Shown here one piece after another: positions 10,718 to 23,803 of a stretch of DNA of 64,000 nucleotides. The stretch's first letter is position 1; every line of letters begins with the position of its first letter. A program made the position numbers and the translations under genes. The DNA comes from Isoetes taiwanensis (Eukaryota; Streptophyta; Lycopodiopsida; Isoetales; Isoetaceae), in contig JAJEKV010000021.1 in NCBI GenBank assembly GCA_021234155.1, positions 13,143,760 through 13,207,759 of the forward strand, given 5' to 3'. The notes beneath the pieces are model-generated. The model saw only the letters and a program-made list of their open reading frames with translations. It searched no databases and was not told where the DNA came from.

Positions 10718-12880
10718 TTATTTGTGACTGGTGATTAATTTGTGAATGGGATAAGAATTGCTTACCTGAGCCATGTCATCTCTCCATGTCTTGAAGAAGC
10801 CCTCGTCCATCCTTCTGGTTGTGGCAATGGCATCCAGATCCACTCCAATATTGACCATCTCCTGAATATATCTTGCTTTGTCAATTGCCCTGACCTCCTC
10901 TAATCCTGACCCAGCATTTGCTGCTGCATAATTCACCCAACTATGTGTGTCCGTCCTCAAAGAGTAGGATGGAAGGTTCTGGAGCTGCTGGCAACGTCCC
11001 ATCTTTTTAAAGGTGAATGGATGTTGCTAACTTTGTTAGGTGTAGGCCTGACCAAGGGGATGCAGCCCTCTATGCTAATGGACTGAGGATGCACTCCATC
11101 TCCATCACATTAGTGTGTGTCCTCAAGACTGCACCCTACATCCTGTGTTTGTGTTTGAATGGCTGCCAAGCTGTCATGACATACCTGCTCTCTACGTGCT
11201 TGCACAATCCCTGCCTCCTCATTCTGGCTGCTTGGCACATAGGCCTCGCAATTGTCCTCCTCTACATTGTGGCCTGATCGGGATACATGACTTTTGCCTT
11301 GTCTTTGTCTCATCCTGTTCCTGTCAGCTAGCCTCCTCGCCTTTGCAACCTCATCAAATGGACTCTGGCAACTTTAATATGGCTTTAACCCTAGATTACC
11401 CTGCAGGGTACATAAATTCCCTCAACTTCTTAGTATTAGCCTCATATAAAGCCTCTGCTTGCTTCCTACTCTCCCTCTCTAGCCTATTTGCAGCAGCTCA
11501 TCTGCTGGTTTCTTCTTTCTCAGCCCTCCTTCTTGTTGTCTCAACCTTTTGTGTTCCCTCTTCAGTCTCTCAGCCTCTTCCCTCCTTGCCTTCTCTGCTA
11601 CAAGTGTTTGGCAAAATCCATCTCTACTTATGTGCACTCTTTCATGTAATGCCTCTCCTCCTATCTCTTGTGTACCCTAACTTGGCTGCACGTGAGAATT
11701 TTCCTGGCATGGATTTTCTAAGGCTCTTTGGAGCAGGACTTCCTGCATCATTCCTAGTCCAGTCCCTACACAGTCCCTAGATGCTAGCACATGCTCTCCC
11801 CATTACAAGTTGACATCTTGCATGTTGTACCCCTCAATAACATGGTCATCCATGTTGTCCTCCATGTTCAAACCTTGTAATACATGGTTGGTCCATTTTC
11901 TCCTCTGCTTGGTCCATTGGTTCATTTTCAACTGCTGTAGGCTGCACATAGGGAACAACCAGTCAATTCCCACCCCACTTGGTGGGGGGTCAAGTGGTGG
12001 TGCTAGTACATAAACTTCCTAACTTGAAAGCCTCATTCCTTCCTCCCTTCCAGGCACCACCTTTGTTGGATTGAATGGGCAATATCCCAGTTGCCATGAA
12101 ACCTACCTCGATGTTCGACACTGTTAAGTCTGCAGCAATAAACTGAGATATCAATTTTGCTTTGTCTTCCCTCTTAGGTTCAGTCCTTCCCTTTTTGACC
12201 ATGTATTCTGCCCTCAATCTTTTAAATGTTGGCTTGAATGGAACAAAGAAAGAGATATCTGCTGGCTGTAGCCTATGTGATGTATGTGCAGGTAATAGGG
12301 CAAAGCGTATTCCAATCTCTTTGGCTGCTAAAATGACATCCAATTCCACATGGCTGCCATGCCCATCAAGCAAGATCAGATGTAGTCATTCAGATGAGAC
12401 TCCCCCAGGCAGCCTAGATTGGAAGTGAGACAACCAAGACTTGAAAAGTTCAGTTCTCATCCAAGCTGACTGCTGCACAGCTTGAATTGCTCCCTCCTCA
12501 CACCTTGCTATATTGTCTTACCTCATCCTACTTCCCTTGGAAATGTACAAACTAGGCATTCTAAACCCCTCTACATTGACACACACTAAAATAGTAACCC
12601 ATTCCCTCGCATTCTTCACCAGCTCACTAACCTTATTCTCTCATTTCCTTGCAATTATCCTCAAACCCTTCACTTTATCAGCTTGTATGCTGGTCTCATT
12701 TGCATTCCAGGTCCTTGATGGGGGAAAGTTATACTCGTCATATGTTTCTTTCAAACCTGAGTAGAAAGTGTCCAAGTTTGCTTGGTTCATTGCCTGGCCA
12801 GCTATTCTGCCTCTTCATACGGTATAGCAGTCACCATGATTTTGTGTTGAAGAATACCTGTATGTCGGATTGTTGAGGAA
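10718..12880 (-). pseudogene. Pogo/Tigger-type DDE transposase relic
   Basis: The best-preserved frame (12373 to 11990) begins LLDGHGSHVELDVI and continues FALLPAHTSHRLQPADIS, the second and third acidic motifs of the DDE_1 (pogo/Tigger/jerky) transposase and centromere-protein-B family. Upstream, in the same orientation with stops, are FYSGLKETYDEYNFPPSRTW, WNANETSI and EWVTILVCVNVEGFRMPSL, the usual order of this catalytic domain. The first catalytic site normally reads N-x-D-E; here it reads NANE, so that Asp is replaced by Asn. Together with at least three stop codons this marks a dead copy. Downstream frames (11313-11110 and 11002-10718) are probably its C-terminal part but carry no motif I recognise. 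I found no inverted repeats marking the ends. Confidence 0.7.
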
Positions 12881-14154
12881 TGCCTGGACGACGAATGATA
12901 CCAAGGATGGAGCGACAGATGCTACTGAACTCTTCTAATTTTCAATCCGCTATCTTACGAAGTATTTCAAACAACAGAATTTGTAAACCATGGGAAATAC
13001 TTCTGCCAAATTTTTTGTGCCAGTTTCTTCTCGCTCTCACAACTTCAAATTGTTTGACTGCTGTGGCAAATTGTTTTTATCAGGTAAGCTTACTCCAAAT
13101 TCCACGGGACGAGGACCTTATACTTGCTGGATCAATGTAACGGGCCAGCTTCACTATTAAGTGCCAGTTGCTTGATTTGGCCTAGAGGGAGAGCAGCTAG
13201 CCGCCCCTATTCCTATATATCTAGGATCATGGCAAAGGCAAAACGTGTGATTATAAGCAATAGATGCAGCAGTACGTGCCTAATTTCTGTCATCACTGCA
13301 TGTGGGTATTATTTTTCAATTACAAAAAACAGATGCAGCATTACATGTTTAATTCCAAGCAGTGGAGTTTGGAGAGCACGAAGCTAGATAACCTTTGCAA
13401 GCCAAGCTACACTGCAGGGGCATCAGTTGAATGTTAGTGATATTGCTCAGGCTGTGTTCTGATTATTCTGCATACATAAGCAACTTATAGCATCAGAGCA
13501 GTTCTAAAAGCACATCAAGTCTGTCATGAACTTAGACCAATTATCCTGAGAGAAATTAGCTCTTATCTTTTGACATGTTGGGTCGAGTTTGAATTACCAC
13601 ATAAACAGAACATAATGGGAAACTGATTTCTAAGATTATAACTGGAGATAGAAGTTCCAGAAATCTCTCACGCTTTTGGAAACACTGAATCACGTTCTAT
13701 ATGAAACCAACATACCTGCAAGAACATATCCAAATACAGCAAAAAAAATTGCAAAGAAAATAATTTAGGCAGGCAAATCTGTGCAAATACTGTGACGTCT
13801 GGAACTGGCTATGGCGATGGCTGCAGGGAAGAAAAAAGAATGGGACTGGCGAAAAGATCAAATAGGCCAAGGATAGTCTGATGCATAATACATCCTCTGG
13901 CAACGCATTTAAGTTACTTCATTGCACTGTTCTTGGAACCCCCAAATCCACCATCATAAATGCATTCCTTTTCGCAAACAATATGCCCAACGATTAAAGC
14001 TCGATCTAGTGGCCTTTTCAAACCCCCAAATTGTTCGCAATCTTCGCGATCTTCGCAATCTCAATCCCAAGGATTCTTCGCAATGGTCGACCTGTTGTTA
14101 GCGGGCTTAAGGGCAAGATCTTTAAAAGGGTCCTCGGGGACTTGGTCCCGATCA

Positions 14155-14159
<5 letters not shown>
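12881..14159. other. Intergenic, no gene recognised
   Basis: Short frames only. The clustered CTTCGCAATCT-type phrases near 14040-14080 are a local simple repeat. Confidence 0.35.

Positions 14160-14188
<29 letters not shown>
14160..14188. repeat. T29 homopolymer
   Basis: A run of 29 T. On the minus strand this would be a poly(A) tail, but I recognise no retroposed gene in front of it. Confidence 0.9.
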
Positions 14189-14743
14189 GTAAACATATAA
14201 TGTAGGCATTAAGCAAGCTAGCACCAGCATGCAAGTCTAGACAATAATGTTTAACTTGTGTAAAAAGTCAGTTATAAACAACCGTATTTGGCTTAAACAG
14301 TTTTATGGGCGTATAAAGGTATGGTGATGGGCTAAAAATTTTGGAACCTATATCTAAATAGCATGAATGGAGTATTTTGGATATAAGGAGATGCATATCG
14401 ATAATGATTCAGCTAAAGCCCAAATGGGGAAAAAAAAGGGAAAAGGAATAGTTAAGGGCTGTTTACAAGGGGAAAAAAAATCCCGATTTGACTAAACCTA
14501 AGGTTATAGAAACAAAGAGAATTTAGGGTTACATTCTGGCTGGCTGTATTGAAGTCACGCCCAATTTTGGCGCCTCGAAACCATGGCCTTGAGCATCGGG
14601 CAGGCAAATCCAGTGGCAGGCAGCATCGAGATGCCTGCATTAAACCCTTAAGATTTTGGAGGCAAAAATGGCTTTATGCTGCAGTGACGCAGGGGATGAG
14701 GAAGCACATGCAGATATAGCTTTTGCTGAATAGAAATATTCAG

Positions 14744-14969
14744 AAAGAGAGGTGCGCCTGTGTCATTTGGGCGCAATCACGGATCTTCAAGAATGGAGAG
14801 ACAAGGCAGAGGAAGAGGGTTTGATGCCAAAAGGAGCTTTGGCGAAAATACTGGAGGACATTATGCTAAGAGGACTAGCTCCTTCAACCGTGGTAGCCAG
14901 CAAAATTTTCCACAGGGGAGCCCTTCCATGGAGCATTACGTTCCTGAAACCCAAATTGATAATGACTAG
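14744..14969 (+). CDS. Possible terminal exon, Arg/Gly-rich protein
   Basis: Following a candidate acceptor (AATATTCAG), a frame of about 75 residues reads KRGAPVSFGRNHGSSR and then RQGRGRGFDAKRSFG, ending QIDND and TAG. An in-frame TGA lies just before the acceptor, so the frame only makes sense as a spliced exon. RG-rich C termini of this kind occur in RNA-binding and decapping-type proteins, but no diagnostic domain is present and no upstream exon was found. It may be the last exon of a gene lost to transposition, or chance. Confidence 0.25.
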
Positions 14970-17900
14970 TAATGGTGCTCGGCGTTGCCGGGCTTTAGCA
15001 AATATGGATTTTGGTTCTTCGTTTTGTTTAGTGGAGGTTGTTGTTGAAGTTGGGGTTTTTTTAACCTAAGAAGCCTAATACCTTATACAACGGCCATTTT
15101 TGATACAAATGTTCATATTCGAATGTTGGAAATGGATGAGTGTAGCTATCCTATTGTTTGCACTTCAAATTGGTCAAGATGGCTACTTTATAAAAGCTGT
15201 ATTTTGAGAATAAGGTGATCTACGCTAATTGTTGGGAAATGGCTATTTCACTAAAATCTAGGTGGAGAAATGTATAATGCGATAAAAGTACCATTAGTAC
15301 GTAATTTGCATGAAAAGTTATTGAAATAATATATTTGCTAGTGGCTTTATCAATATGTATGGGAAATGACTTTGATTTGCTTGCTACAATTTGAAAACAG
15401 TTGAATTAAATCTATCTTTCTTATTTTTTTCTTTCCCTTGTAATTGATGTAAAATGTTTGTGACACTGTGCAAGTGACTGTAAAGAAGCCTTAGATTTAA
15501 GATGCTTACATAAAAATACTATCTCTCTATCAATCTATACGATGAGAAGAGGTTCACCTGCCAAAAACCCAAACATAAGCAACACCATCAAGCACCATAT
15601 AACTTGTCGTTAAATAGCCAATGGCAACCTTGAATTATATAAGGCTCAATTGAAGTTCAAAAAATAAATGTGAGTGATGATGCAGTTCAAAATGTTTCGA
15701 TGTATTAGGCCTACACATTCTTAAAGGAAAGCACATGGATAATTTATTGATCTAAGATCTTAATTTACTGCAAATGGCATCATTCATATCGAATGAAAAC
15801 AAATGTAAATCTTTTCTATTATGCAACTAACATGGAAATTATGTAAGTAGATGTCAGAACCTGAACCTGCTATCTATAATTTGCAGATCAATATTCTACA
15901 ACTTATATGTATTGTTAAAGCCACTGCTAGAAAGCTCAAGAGATACCCATTTGCACTGTGCATGGTTCCAAAGTTGCAGAGAAAACTGCTGGTAGAAAAT
16001 GCAATGGATATGCATCCATACTTTTAAATTGCAAACATAAAGCCTAGCTGCTAAAGCTCTAATGCTCCCTGGCGACTACAAAATATTTCCAAGGCACTAT
16101 CACTTGGACCAGAATATAGAATATGGCATCCTCATAGTAGGTCATGAAACAATGCAAACATTTTCAATGGAAGCTGCAAGAGCCATTAGTATAGTTCCAT
16201 CCAGTCTGTGGGAAACATTTCTAATACACTTGACTACTTACTACCAAGACCAAGAATAATATCTTGTTTGGTTGGTCCAACAATCATTTCGCTGTCAACA
16301 ATTCCATCACATAAAGCATCCAACAGGGTTGCTCGCCTTCCAGTAGGCCATAAAGCATCTCATTTGCAAATACTGTTTCAGGACATATATAGACCAAGGA
16401 TCTAAATCACATAATAATCTCCTCTACACTTGCCTATACACATATCATATGGGACACCTGTTGCTGCTGAAGGTGTGTCTGCAGATCTGCTATACTTATA
16501 GCCCAACGTCCCTCGTATAAAATCAATCGCATTTAATCCCTCTTTAATCTCCACAGCCTGGAGGAGGAGCTGAAAGTGCCTATAGAGCGAGTCCCCTGCT
16601 TTCCCACAACCAATACGAAGCTTCCTCATATACACCATGCTGATTCACCAAAGAGGAAGCTTGTTGGCATCTTAAATTCTCCTGCCAATTGAAAAGGATG
16701 TATAATCAATAATCAAGTTGACTATGCAACACGTCCACAGTACTTAAAGCTAATGCTCACACAAAGTATTACCATTTAAAGCCGAGAGATTTTGCACTTC
16801 AGCCTTCGCTACTTGAGCATCTGACATATTTATACCATAACTCTTGCCAATTCTTTCTTTTTTAACTCTGAACCACATGACATGAAGTGTCATGAAGGAA
16901 TGTGCAATTTCTGAAGCTAAATTAATAAGTTTTCAAGCTAGGACCTAAAAGAGAACAACTTGCTTTTTCTCTGAAGACAATAAAGCATGTCTTGCTGGAA
17001 AAAGATAATATTTTAGATGTGCATATCTTCTGAAATATGCAGCTCTTATAACAGTGTTCATTACATCTTAATAAATGGGATCCATCATCTAAAGACAATA
17101 AGCATGACCTGATAAAATGCAGTTATAAGAACCTACAATCAAGATTATATTGAAATTCAAGTGTGTGACAGACTTAATATGTGCAAATAAGCCTCTCTAT
17201 TAATGACCATTACATAGATATAGCATCTACACAAACGTGGCAGGGAAGTGAGCTTTTGTGATGTACCTAGAAAATAAGGCTAGGAGTTACAAATCATTGC
17301 AATTGACCCCTTTATAAAGGAGGAAAATTTTTAGGTATGTCTACAACGAAAATATGGAATTTTAGCAATAGAGAGATGCCTGCTTACTTGCATAATGATT
17401 ATAGATAGGTACAGCGAAAATGGATACGCTTCATTTTCTTTATGCTCAGCTCAGTAGAAAGCAACACAACTGAAGATTGAAGTCTCTGTAGGTAAATGAT
17501 GCCCCAAATATGCCACAGCTCATAAAATTTGTTCCTTTAGCTGGCCTCAAATGCAGAAAGGAAAAAATGCATCTTCAACAACCGAAGTGCAAATGATTAA
17601 AAATGTTTCTCGTACGATAGACTTGCATATCAGTTCAACGGCATGAAGAAGAAGGCAAAATTTGAGGCAGCAAAAACAACTCAGAACATACGTTGACCTG
17701 GGCCTATGAATCCTAGAAAAAGAAAATGATGGATCATCTTGCATCAATAAAAAATCTAAGGCTAAGCGCTATCTAAAAAACTAAATTTTGCACCAAGAAT
17801 TGTGGCATCTCATGTTGTTCCATGAGCTGCCTGGTACTTGCTCTTGTTCTGTTATATGTACCATTGGCCATGCCATACTGCACATACTATCTCTAGGCAT

Positions 17901-18826
17901 CAATATTTAATGTTCCTTGCCTCAAAACTAAACTTGCATATCTAAAACTGCAGATTACCACCTAGTGCACAGACTATCCAATACAGTTCCAATCACTGTT
18001 TTTACAAATAAGAAAGTAGCCTATGTTTGTGTGCTCTGGCTTGTGAAAATCAGTACCACAACACAACTATCGATTCAGGCACGTGAATAGAAAAGATAAA
18101 GCTTTTCATGACTTCAACATAATTCACATATTAAAAGGGACTAAAACTTAGAAATACACGACTACTAAGAATTACCTCTTAGTATCTCTGCTTTTCGAAC
18201 AGAGCAGTTCTCGAAAATAGGAGGAAACATCTTGATGCAAATGATACTCCAAGCTCACGCTCAGCAAGAAGAATTTAGTAAAGCTTGCCAATGCCTTAAG
18301 TCTCATGAAAGAAGATAGAAATGTTTATGGTTAATAGACCTGAGATTCTTCTGCAGCAACAACATCACCATCTATAACACTACAAAGGAGGGATCTGATA
18401 TCAGTAGCGTGCCTTTTATTATATCTAATTTTGCATTAGCTAGAGAGTGGATGGGAAGCTAGGAATCCCTGAAAAAGAAGAACAAAATATGAAAGCAAAT
18501 CAAATGGGAATAATTAAATGTTTAAAGAAGCCACAACAATCTGTTGGCCTTACTTGAGAAGAAGACTTTAGTGGTCCTCTGCATCGCGGCATAATTCTTC
18601 GAAGTGTTACAATAGAAGCATTCCTTGCTCTCTTGTGTATCAGCACAAAATACTGGATTGAATAAGAACTAAGTACCATATAGATGTAGGTTATAAACGT
18701 ATGTAGCCAGATTATTTCTGCAAGATGACATTAGCATTCAACGGACTAATTATGATGAAGCCAGTGATTACCATTGAGAAAATGAACCCCGTTGTGTATA
18801 ACCCTAAATCTGATATGCTCACAGAG
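14970..18826. other. Long AT-rich stretch without recognisable genes
   Basis: I see no domain-bearing frame. A minus-strand frame at 16638-16402 (RKLRIGCGKAGDSLYRHFQL, then GLNAIDFIRGTLGYKYS) has coding-like composition and may be an exon of an unknown gene. The rest looks like introns or intergenic DNA. Confidence 0.35.
16402..16638 (-). CDS. Possible exon, unknown protein
   Basis: A 78-residue minus-strand frame with balanced amino-acid composition, unlike the Phe/Ile/Lys-biased chance frames around it. It has no motif I recognise. Neighbouring exons were not identified, so exon status is a guess from composition. Confidence 0.2.
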   Translation of the reverse strand: MVYMRKLRIGCGKAGDSLYRHFQLLLQAVEIKEGLNAIDFIRGTLGYKYSRSADTPSAATGVPYDMCIGKCRGDYYVI

Positions 18827-21695
18827 TTACAGCACTGTAAATAACACTTGTGAGGAAATGAGTCCCCTTGTGTCTAATCCTAAATCTGACAGAAAAACCT
18901 CCATGCAAACCTGAGAAGGAGTGTTGACGAAATCCACTTTTTGAAAAAAATCTTGTCCGCATCTTGTCGCCAGATTGAAGCCCATATACAGCGAAGTCAA
19001 AGCGGGATCTCTAAACCCATGCTCCACGCTGCAGGATATCTGCAGAAGAAAACAACTGCCGCAAAAGATCAAATTTGCATCAGAAATTGGAAACCAGAAG
19101 TTGGGGCTATGAATCCATCGCACTCTGTGACAGATTGATTTATTACGTTGAATTGTGGCATGCATGCCGTGATGTGCTCCCGGCTCGATCGGATAAGGAG
19201 ATAAGGTGGAGCCAAGCCAAAAGAAGAAGTCGGAATGGATAAGCAACCCCAAAACCTCCAATTTCGAAATCATGCAAAAATCCACAAACCCGATTTTTGG
19301 AATACCTGAAAAATTTTCCGGCACTAAAAGCTTTTAGACCTTAGAAAATCAGCCTGAAAAAAAAATCCAAAAAGTTTTCGGAACCCCGGAAAAACCAAAT
19401 TTAAACAATAGGATTTTCTGCAGGAGCATGATGATCAGGTATTTCAATAAATGGGTCATTTGTTATGATAGAAGGAATAGAAATAGCAGAAATAGAGAAT
19501 AGGTGAGGCCAAATGCTTGAGCTGGTCCCAATCCAATATTTGGCATTTGTGAGGTGTGATCCAATAGCCTTTAGGCATGTACGTTTACATTTTTGAGAAA
19601 TATAAGCATGAGAACTTAAATGCATTGGTTTTCTGTTTTATTATGATAATGGCAGGATGATTGCTTGGTGAAGCCAAATGCATTAGGTTTCAATCCTGAC
19701 ACCATTTTATTGGGCCAATTCTTCCAAGGTCTTGAAAACAAGCTAAAGAAGCAACTCCGTTTTCTTCATTCTCGGCATCAGAGTTAGAAGAAGAGCTAGG
19801 GCTAGATTCGTTGGTCCTTTACCATCAATTGTAAAGGAGGGCCTTTAAGGCATCAGATTTTTTATAGAGATCTAAATCGGGACAAAAGCTTTGTACAATA
19901 TCGTAATGTTCCTCCATCCATCTGTTTTTTGAAAAAAATGCTGCTGGACTTCTGCTGCAGCCCATTTAGCATATGATTTTCTGGCTGCATATGATGGAAC
20001 CCGGATGGATCAACGACCTGCATTTTTATTGATGGCCCAATTGCTACAGAATTATGCACTCTCTCATGTCTCTATCCTATTGGCCCGCCATACCAGGATT
20101 GGTGATACCAAGCCAATTGCATTGTTAGACAAAGGCTTATTCACTTAGAAGCTTTGAAGCCCAAGACTCAGTAAGTACTTTTGCCAATTATTCAAATCTT
20201 GCTCTAGGCAAGTGCAAACAAAAGCTTCTCAAGACAATGTGTTTTATTCCACATTTGTACATGCAGGTTCATCTCTGTATCCATTGGCAGTTTATTCCAA
20301 AGATTATCTATTGTAGCATGCTGCAGTAGGATATATATTTTTTTGATGGATAAATGTTTGAAAGCAGATCAATAGTACAGTCTAGAATTGTAAGAGGCCA
20401 TGTTAAATGCCCAAAGAAAGCTGTGCATTAAACGTGTCTTGTTTAGGCATAATATCTTAAGATGATAGTTTCAGATAAGCGTCAATTGTATTGAACTAAT
20501 GCAGTGGCATATACTCTTGCCTAATATTGAGGGTTATGGACTGGTTGTACAAACGATAAATGCTGATAGCAGCTAGGTTCAGCATTGTAATTTTTGTTCT
20601 ATCATGAATTTCGTGCATAATATTCACTTGAATATGATCTATTATCTGGTTCTATTTCTTTATCTGCTGGATTTGATCAAGGGCAAAAGGGATACATTTG
20701 GTGAAGGGCGATAAGCCAAGAAACACCAATGTACCTTTTGGCCCTTGCATCATTACCAACCGTGTTGCTAATGTTTGCTTGTTTGGCTGCAGGTACGGTG
20801 TTTCTTCTACTTATGTCTTTGATCAAATCTAGTTTCATAAGGAATGGATACCAGAGGAAAACATGCTGTTTTGAAGATGCCAATTTGGGAAGTGGTAAAT
20901 CTGAACTTGTTTTTCACAAACTAAGGTATGCGAGTTGAGATAATTAAGGATGGAGCAAACTATGCTTAGGCACACTGATGACTCTTTTTTGATATATGCC
21001 TATACTTAAATATTGGCAAACTGCTATGACTTTATGGCAGTATTTAAAATCTAAAATATGTATTTTTTATAATGACAAAAAATCAGGGATTATAGCTTCA
21101 AGCTTAAGACTCTTCATGGCTCTTCATGTATGAAACAGGAATATTATGTGAAAGAAAATTTATACATTCCAGCTTAATGGTTACATGATTGTTTTGATTA
21201 AAAATGTTAACATGGCATGTTGCTGTTTAAAGAAAATCTGGTAAAAAATGGATAAATTAGTTAATCGTAAAATGCATTTGCATAAAATTTCCCTTAAGGA
21301 TGTAAAGCGAAAACTTCATCGTTTAGTGATAGGCGATAGAGATAAAGAATTAAAGGATGATTATCCTAAAATGTAACTGCACATTATCTAATGGCCTGTA
21401 CGGTTCAAAAGTTTAAACGCATGATGATAATGGAGATAATTATGGATAACGTATGTTTGAATAAATACAAAAAGTGATATGAAACTTTGATTGAACATAG
21501 AGTGTGTATGTTGTCATTTAGCCTAGTAAAGGCAACTGGTCAGTGGATAAAATGAATTAGAATCTGATACTAAAGGAGATGATATGCCATTTTAGGCTAG
21601 CTCGGCCTCTATATGGGATGATAAAATTACCAAGGGATTGACCAAGGTATGTAGCAGGTCTAGTTAGGCTTTTGTCAAGGCTAGTTCTGACTGGG
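18827..21695. other. AT-rich stretch, nothing firmly identified
   Basis: The longest frame is 165 residues at 19324-18827, minus. It has no recognisable domain and a Cys/Phe/Trp-rich composition typical of chance frames. No repeats were delimited. Confidence 0.3.
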
Positions 21696-21718
21696 TTTTT
21701 TTTTTTTTTTTTTTTTTT
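21696..21718. repeat. T23 homopolymer
   Basis: A run of 23 T at the left edge of a repeat-like block rich in GAATTC motifs. Confidence 0.9.
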
Positions 21719-22260
21719 CAGGGAACGCTACAAGGCTCTTATCCGCATGTTACTTAGAATTATAATTCTATACAATTGCTAGGTATAGAATTCTGACTAG
21801 GAATCATATGGGTATTATGACTTCGATTCCTAGGTGCTTAATTCCACAGTATTGCTAGTTAGAATTCATTACAATTCTATATGGGACCCTAGTTATCTCG
21901 ACAATATATGCCAGAAGTAGTCAATGCGATGCAGACCTAGTTATCCACATTATGCTTAGGAGTTCAATTATTATCCACGTTGTCCACATTAACCGTATGT
22001 GTAATTGAATAATTAACGATTTTAACCTAAGGAATTCAGTTATAATAAACGTTGACCTTAGAAATTGAATTCTCTACAAATGAATAATTAGCTTTTAAGC
22101 TCAGTTGAATTGTGTGGGGAATTCTAGGTATTATGACTTCCAATTGCTAAATGTTCAATTCCACAATGTTGTTAGTTAGAATTCAATACAATTTTATGAA
22201 TCCACCAAGAATTCCCCAATAATTTGACGAAAATATACATGGGCAATCTCATATTTGACA
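21719..22260. repeat. Degenerate direct/inverted repeat block
   Basis: Two diverged direct copies (about 21808-21870 and 22117-22180) share GGTATTATGACTTC, then CAATTCCACA-like text, then TTAGTTAGAATTCA. Short inverted motifs such as AGAATTCT and CAATTG recur within them. It looks like a decayed non-coding transposon, but no ends could be fixed. Confidence 0.45.
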
Positions 22261-23360
22261 AAAACATATGCACATGGGGTACGTCACAAACATTCTCGAC
22301 CTAAATTGGATTGCAAGAAATTGATCTTGCTATTTTTATTAGCCATTTCTGCAGGAGACTGGCATAGGTGTTGATGATGAGAATACGTCGATAGTCCAAA
22401 TAAAATTTTAGCATGTATGCTACTAAATTGCTGATGAATTACCTACATTCGTCGAAAATATTGCTAAGTATATTTTGAAACCCGTAAACCTTTCAGATTA
22501 TTTCGACTTCACACGAGCATTGTATTACCAAACATTGGACGTTAATTGGGGTCCAACTGCATAGGTTTTGAACAAATGAAATGTTCGTGGTGGCCTTGGC
22601 CACCGTGATTAATTTCTTGTAATCCTTAATTTTATCAACTGAACTCGCAAAAATGCTTAACTTTCTTTGGGAAAAGGGCTCAAGTGAAGGAGGACGGCGT
22701 AACTTGGGGCTTAGTTAATGTAATATGTAGCATAATAACAGGGGGTTTCTTTTGTATTTTTATACTGTTTTTTCCTATGGTTTTGCTATGATTTGGTGAA
22801 TGTATCTGATGGAGTGTACTAATAAGTATTTCTAGAGTGCGCATACATGCTGCATTGATTTTTTGCTCTTTTTTAATGGTTAGCACCCATGTATTTGTCG
22901 AGATGTACAAGAAAAATATATGTACAACCCTCCCTTTGCATGCAGGAGTCGAAAGGGCATATTTTAGGGTTCGAGGCAAGGGCGACCCCTTCGTGGCTTT
23001 TACGAAAGAGGGCCTCAGCACGTTTCTTCTATTCGGACATGGAAGACGAAGAACAGCAGGAACAGGGGATGTTTCAAGAGAACAGAGCAACGGTGATTTT
23101 TTATGGGTATTTGTTCTGGTTCCAGAAAGGGCGGTGAAGGAATCGTCATGCCCAACTCCGGTATTCTTTGGCCGGGGAGCCCCTCCTCACCAAAAAACAA
23201 GAAGATGAAGAGACCCGAAGGCTCTGTGAGAATCTTTTATAGAAATGCCAATGGCAAGTGTGGAGCTTTGGATGCTGTTAGTTGGGTGTTCGGTAAAATG
23301 CAGTGTAAAGAATGTGTATTCACGTTTTATGCCAATTGTCAAAACCCCGTTGTACCAAAT
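22261..23360. other. Region with unassigned short frames
   Basis: Three overlapping plus-strand frames at 22837-23369 include an acidic Gln-rich start (MEDEEQQEQGMFQEN, from 23038) and MKRPEGSVRIFYRNANG (from 23205). Both could be exons, but no domain or consistent splicing could be shown. Confidence 0.25.
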
Positions 23361-23803
23361 GATATTTGATGCGATGCCATCTTTGAGATGTTAATCCCAT
23401 GGACAACACACATCAGGTTAGAAATTATGTTTGCAAGTTATGTTCATAGGGATGAAGACAGTTATTTAGAGAAATCGAATTGGAAGTTGTGAGGCCAGAT
23501 AAGTTCATATTTTTTACAGTGTTTGTTCCAGCCAGCCTATGGCAGTTCGTTTTGGTAGGCACACAGATGATATTTGATGTACACGGTGATATTTGATGCG
23601 ATGCCATGCCGAGATGCTAATCCCATGGACAACACACATCGAGGTTAGAAATTATTTTTATCAAATCCATGTTTGCGGTGTTATGTTCATAAGGATTTAA
23701 GGCGGTTATTTAGAGAAATCGAATTGGAAGTTGTGAGGCCGGATAAGTTGATATTTTTTTTTACGGTGTTTGTTCCGGCAAATTTTATGGCGTTCGTTTT
23801 AAT
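23361..23803. repeat. 227-bp tandem duplication
   Basis: Two consecutive copies begin GATATTTGATGCGATGCCAT (23361 and 23588). Both run through GACAACACACATC, TTTAGAGAAATCGAATTGG, GAAGTTGTGAGGCC and GTGTTTGTTCC. Copies differ by scattered substitutions and a small insertion of about 20 bp in the second. Confidence 0.85.

Noticed and set aside
18827-19324. 165-residue minus-strand frame
   Set aside because: No recognisable domain, odd composition and no splice context; probably chance.
22680-23208. Overlapping frames on both strands
   Set aside because: They overlap each other with no motif and no way to choose; left as unassigned.
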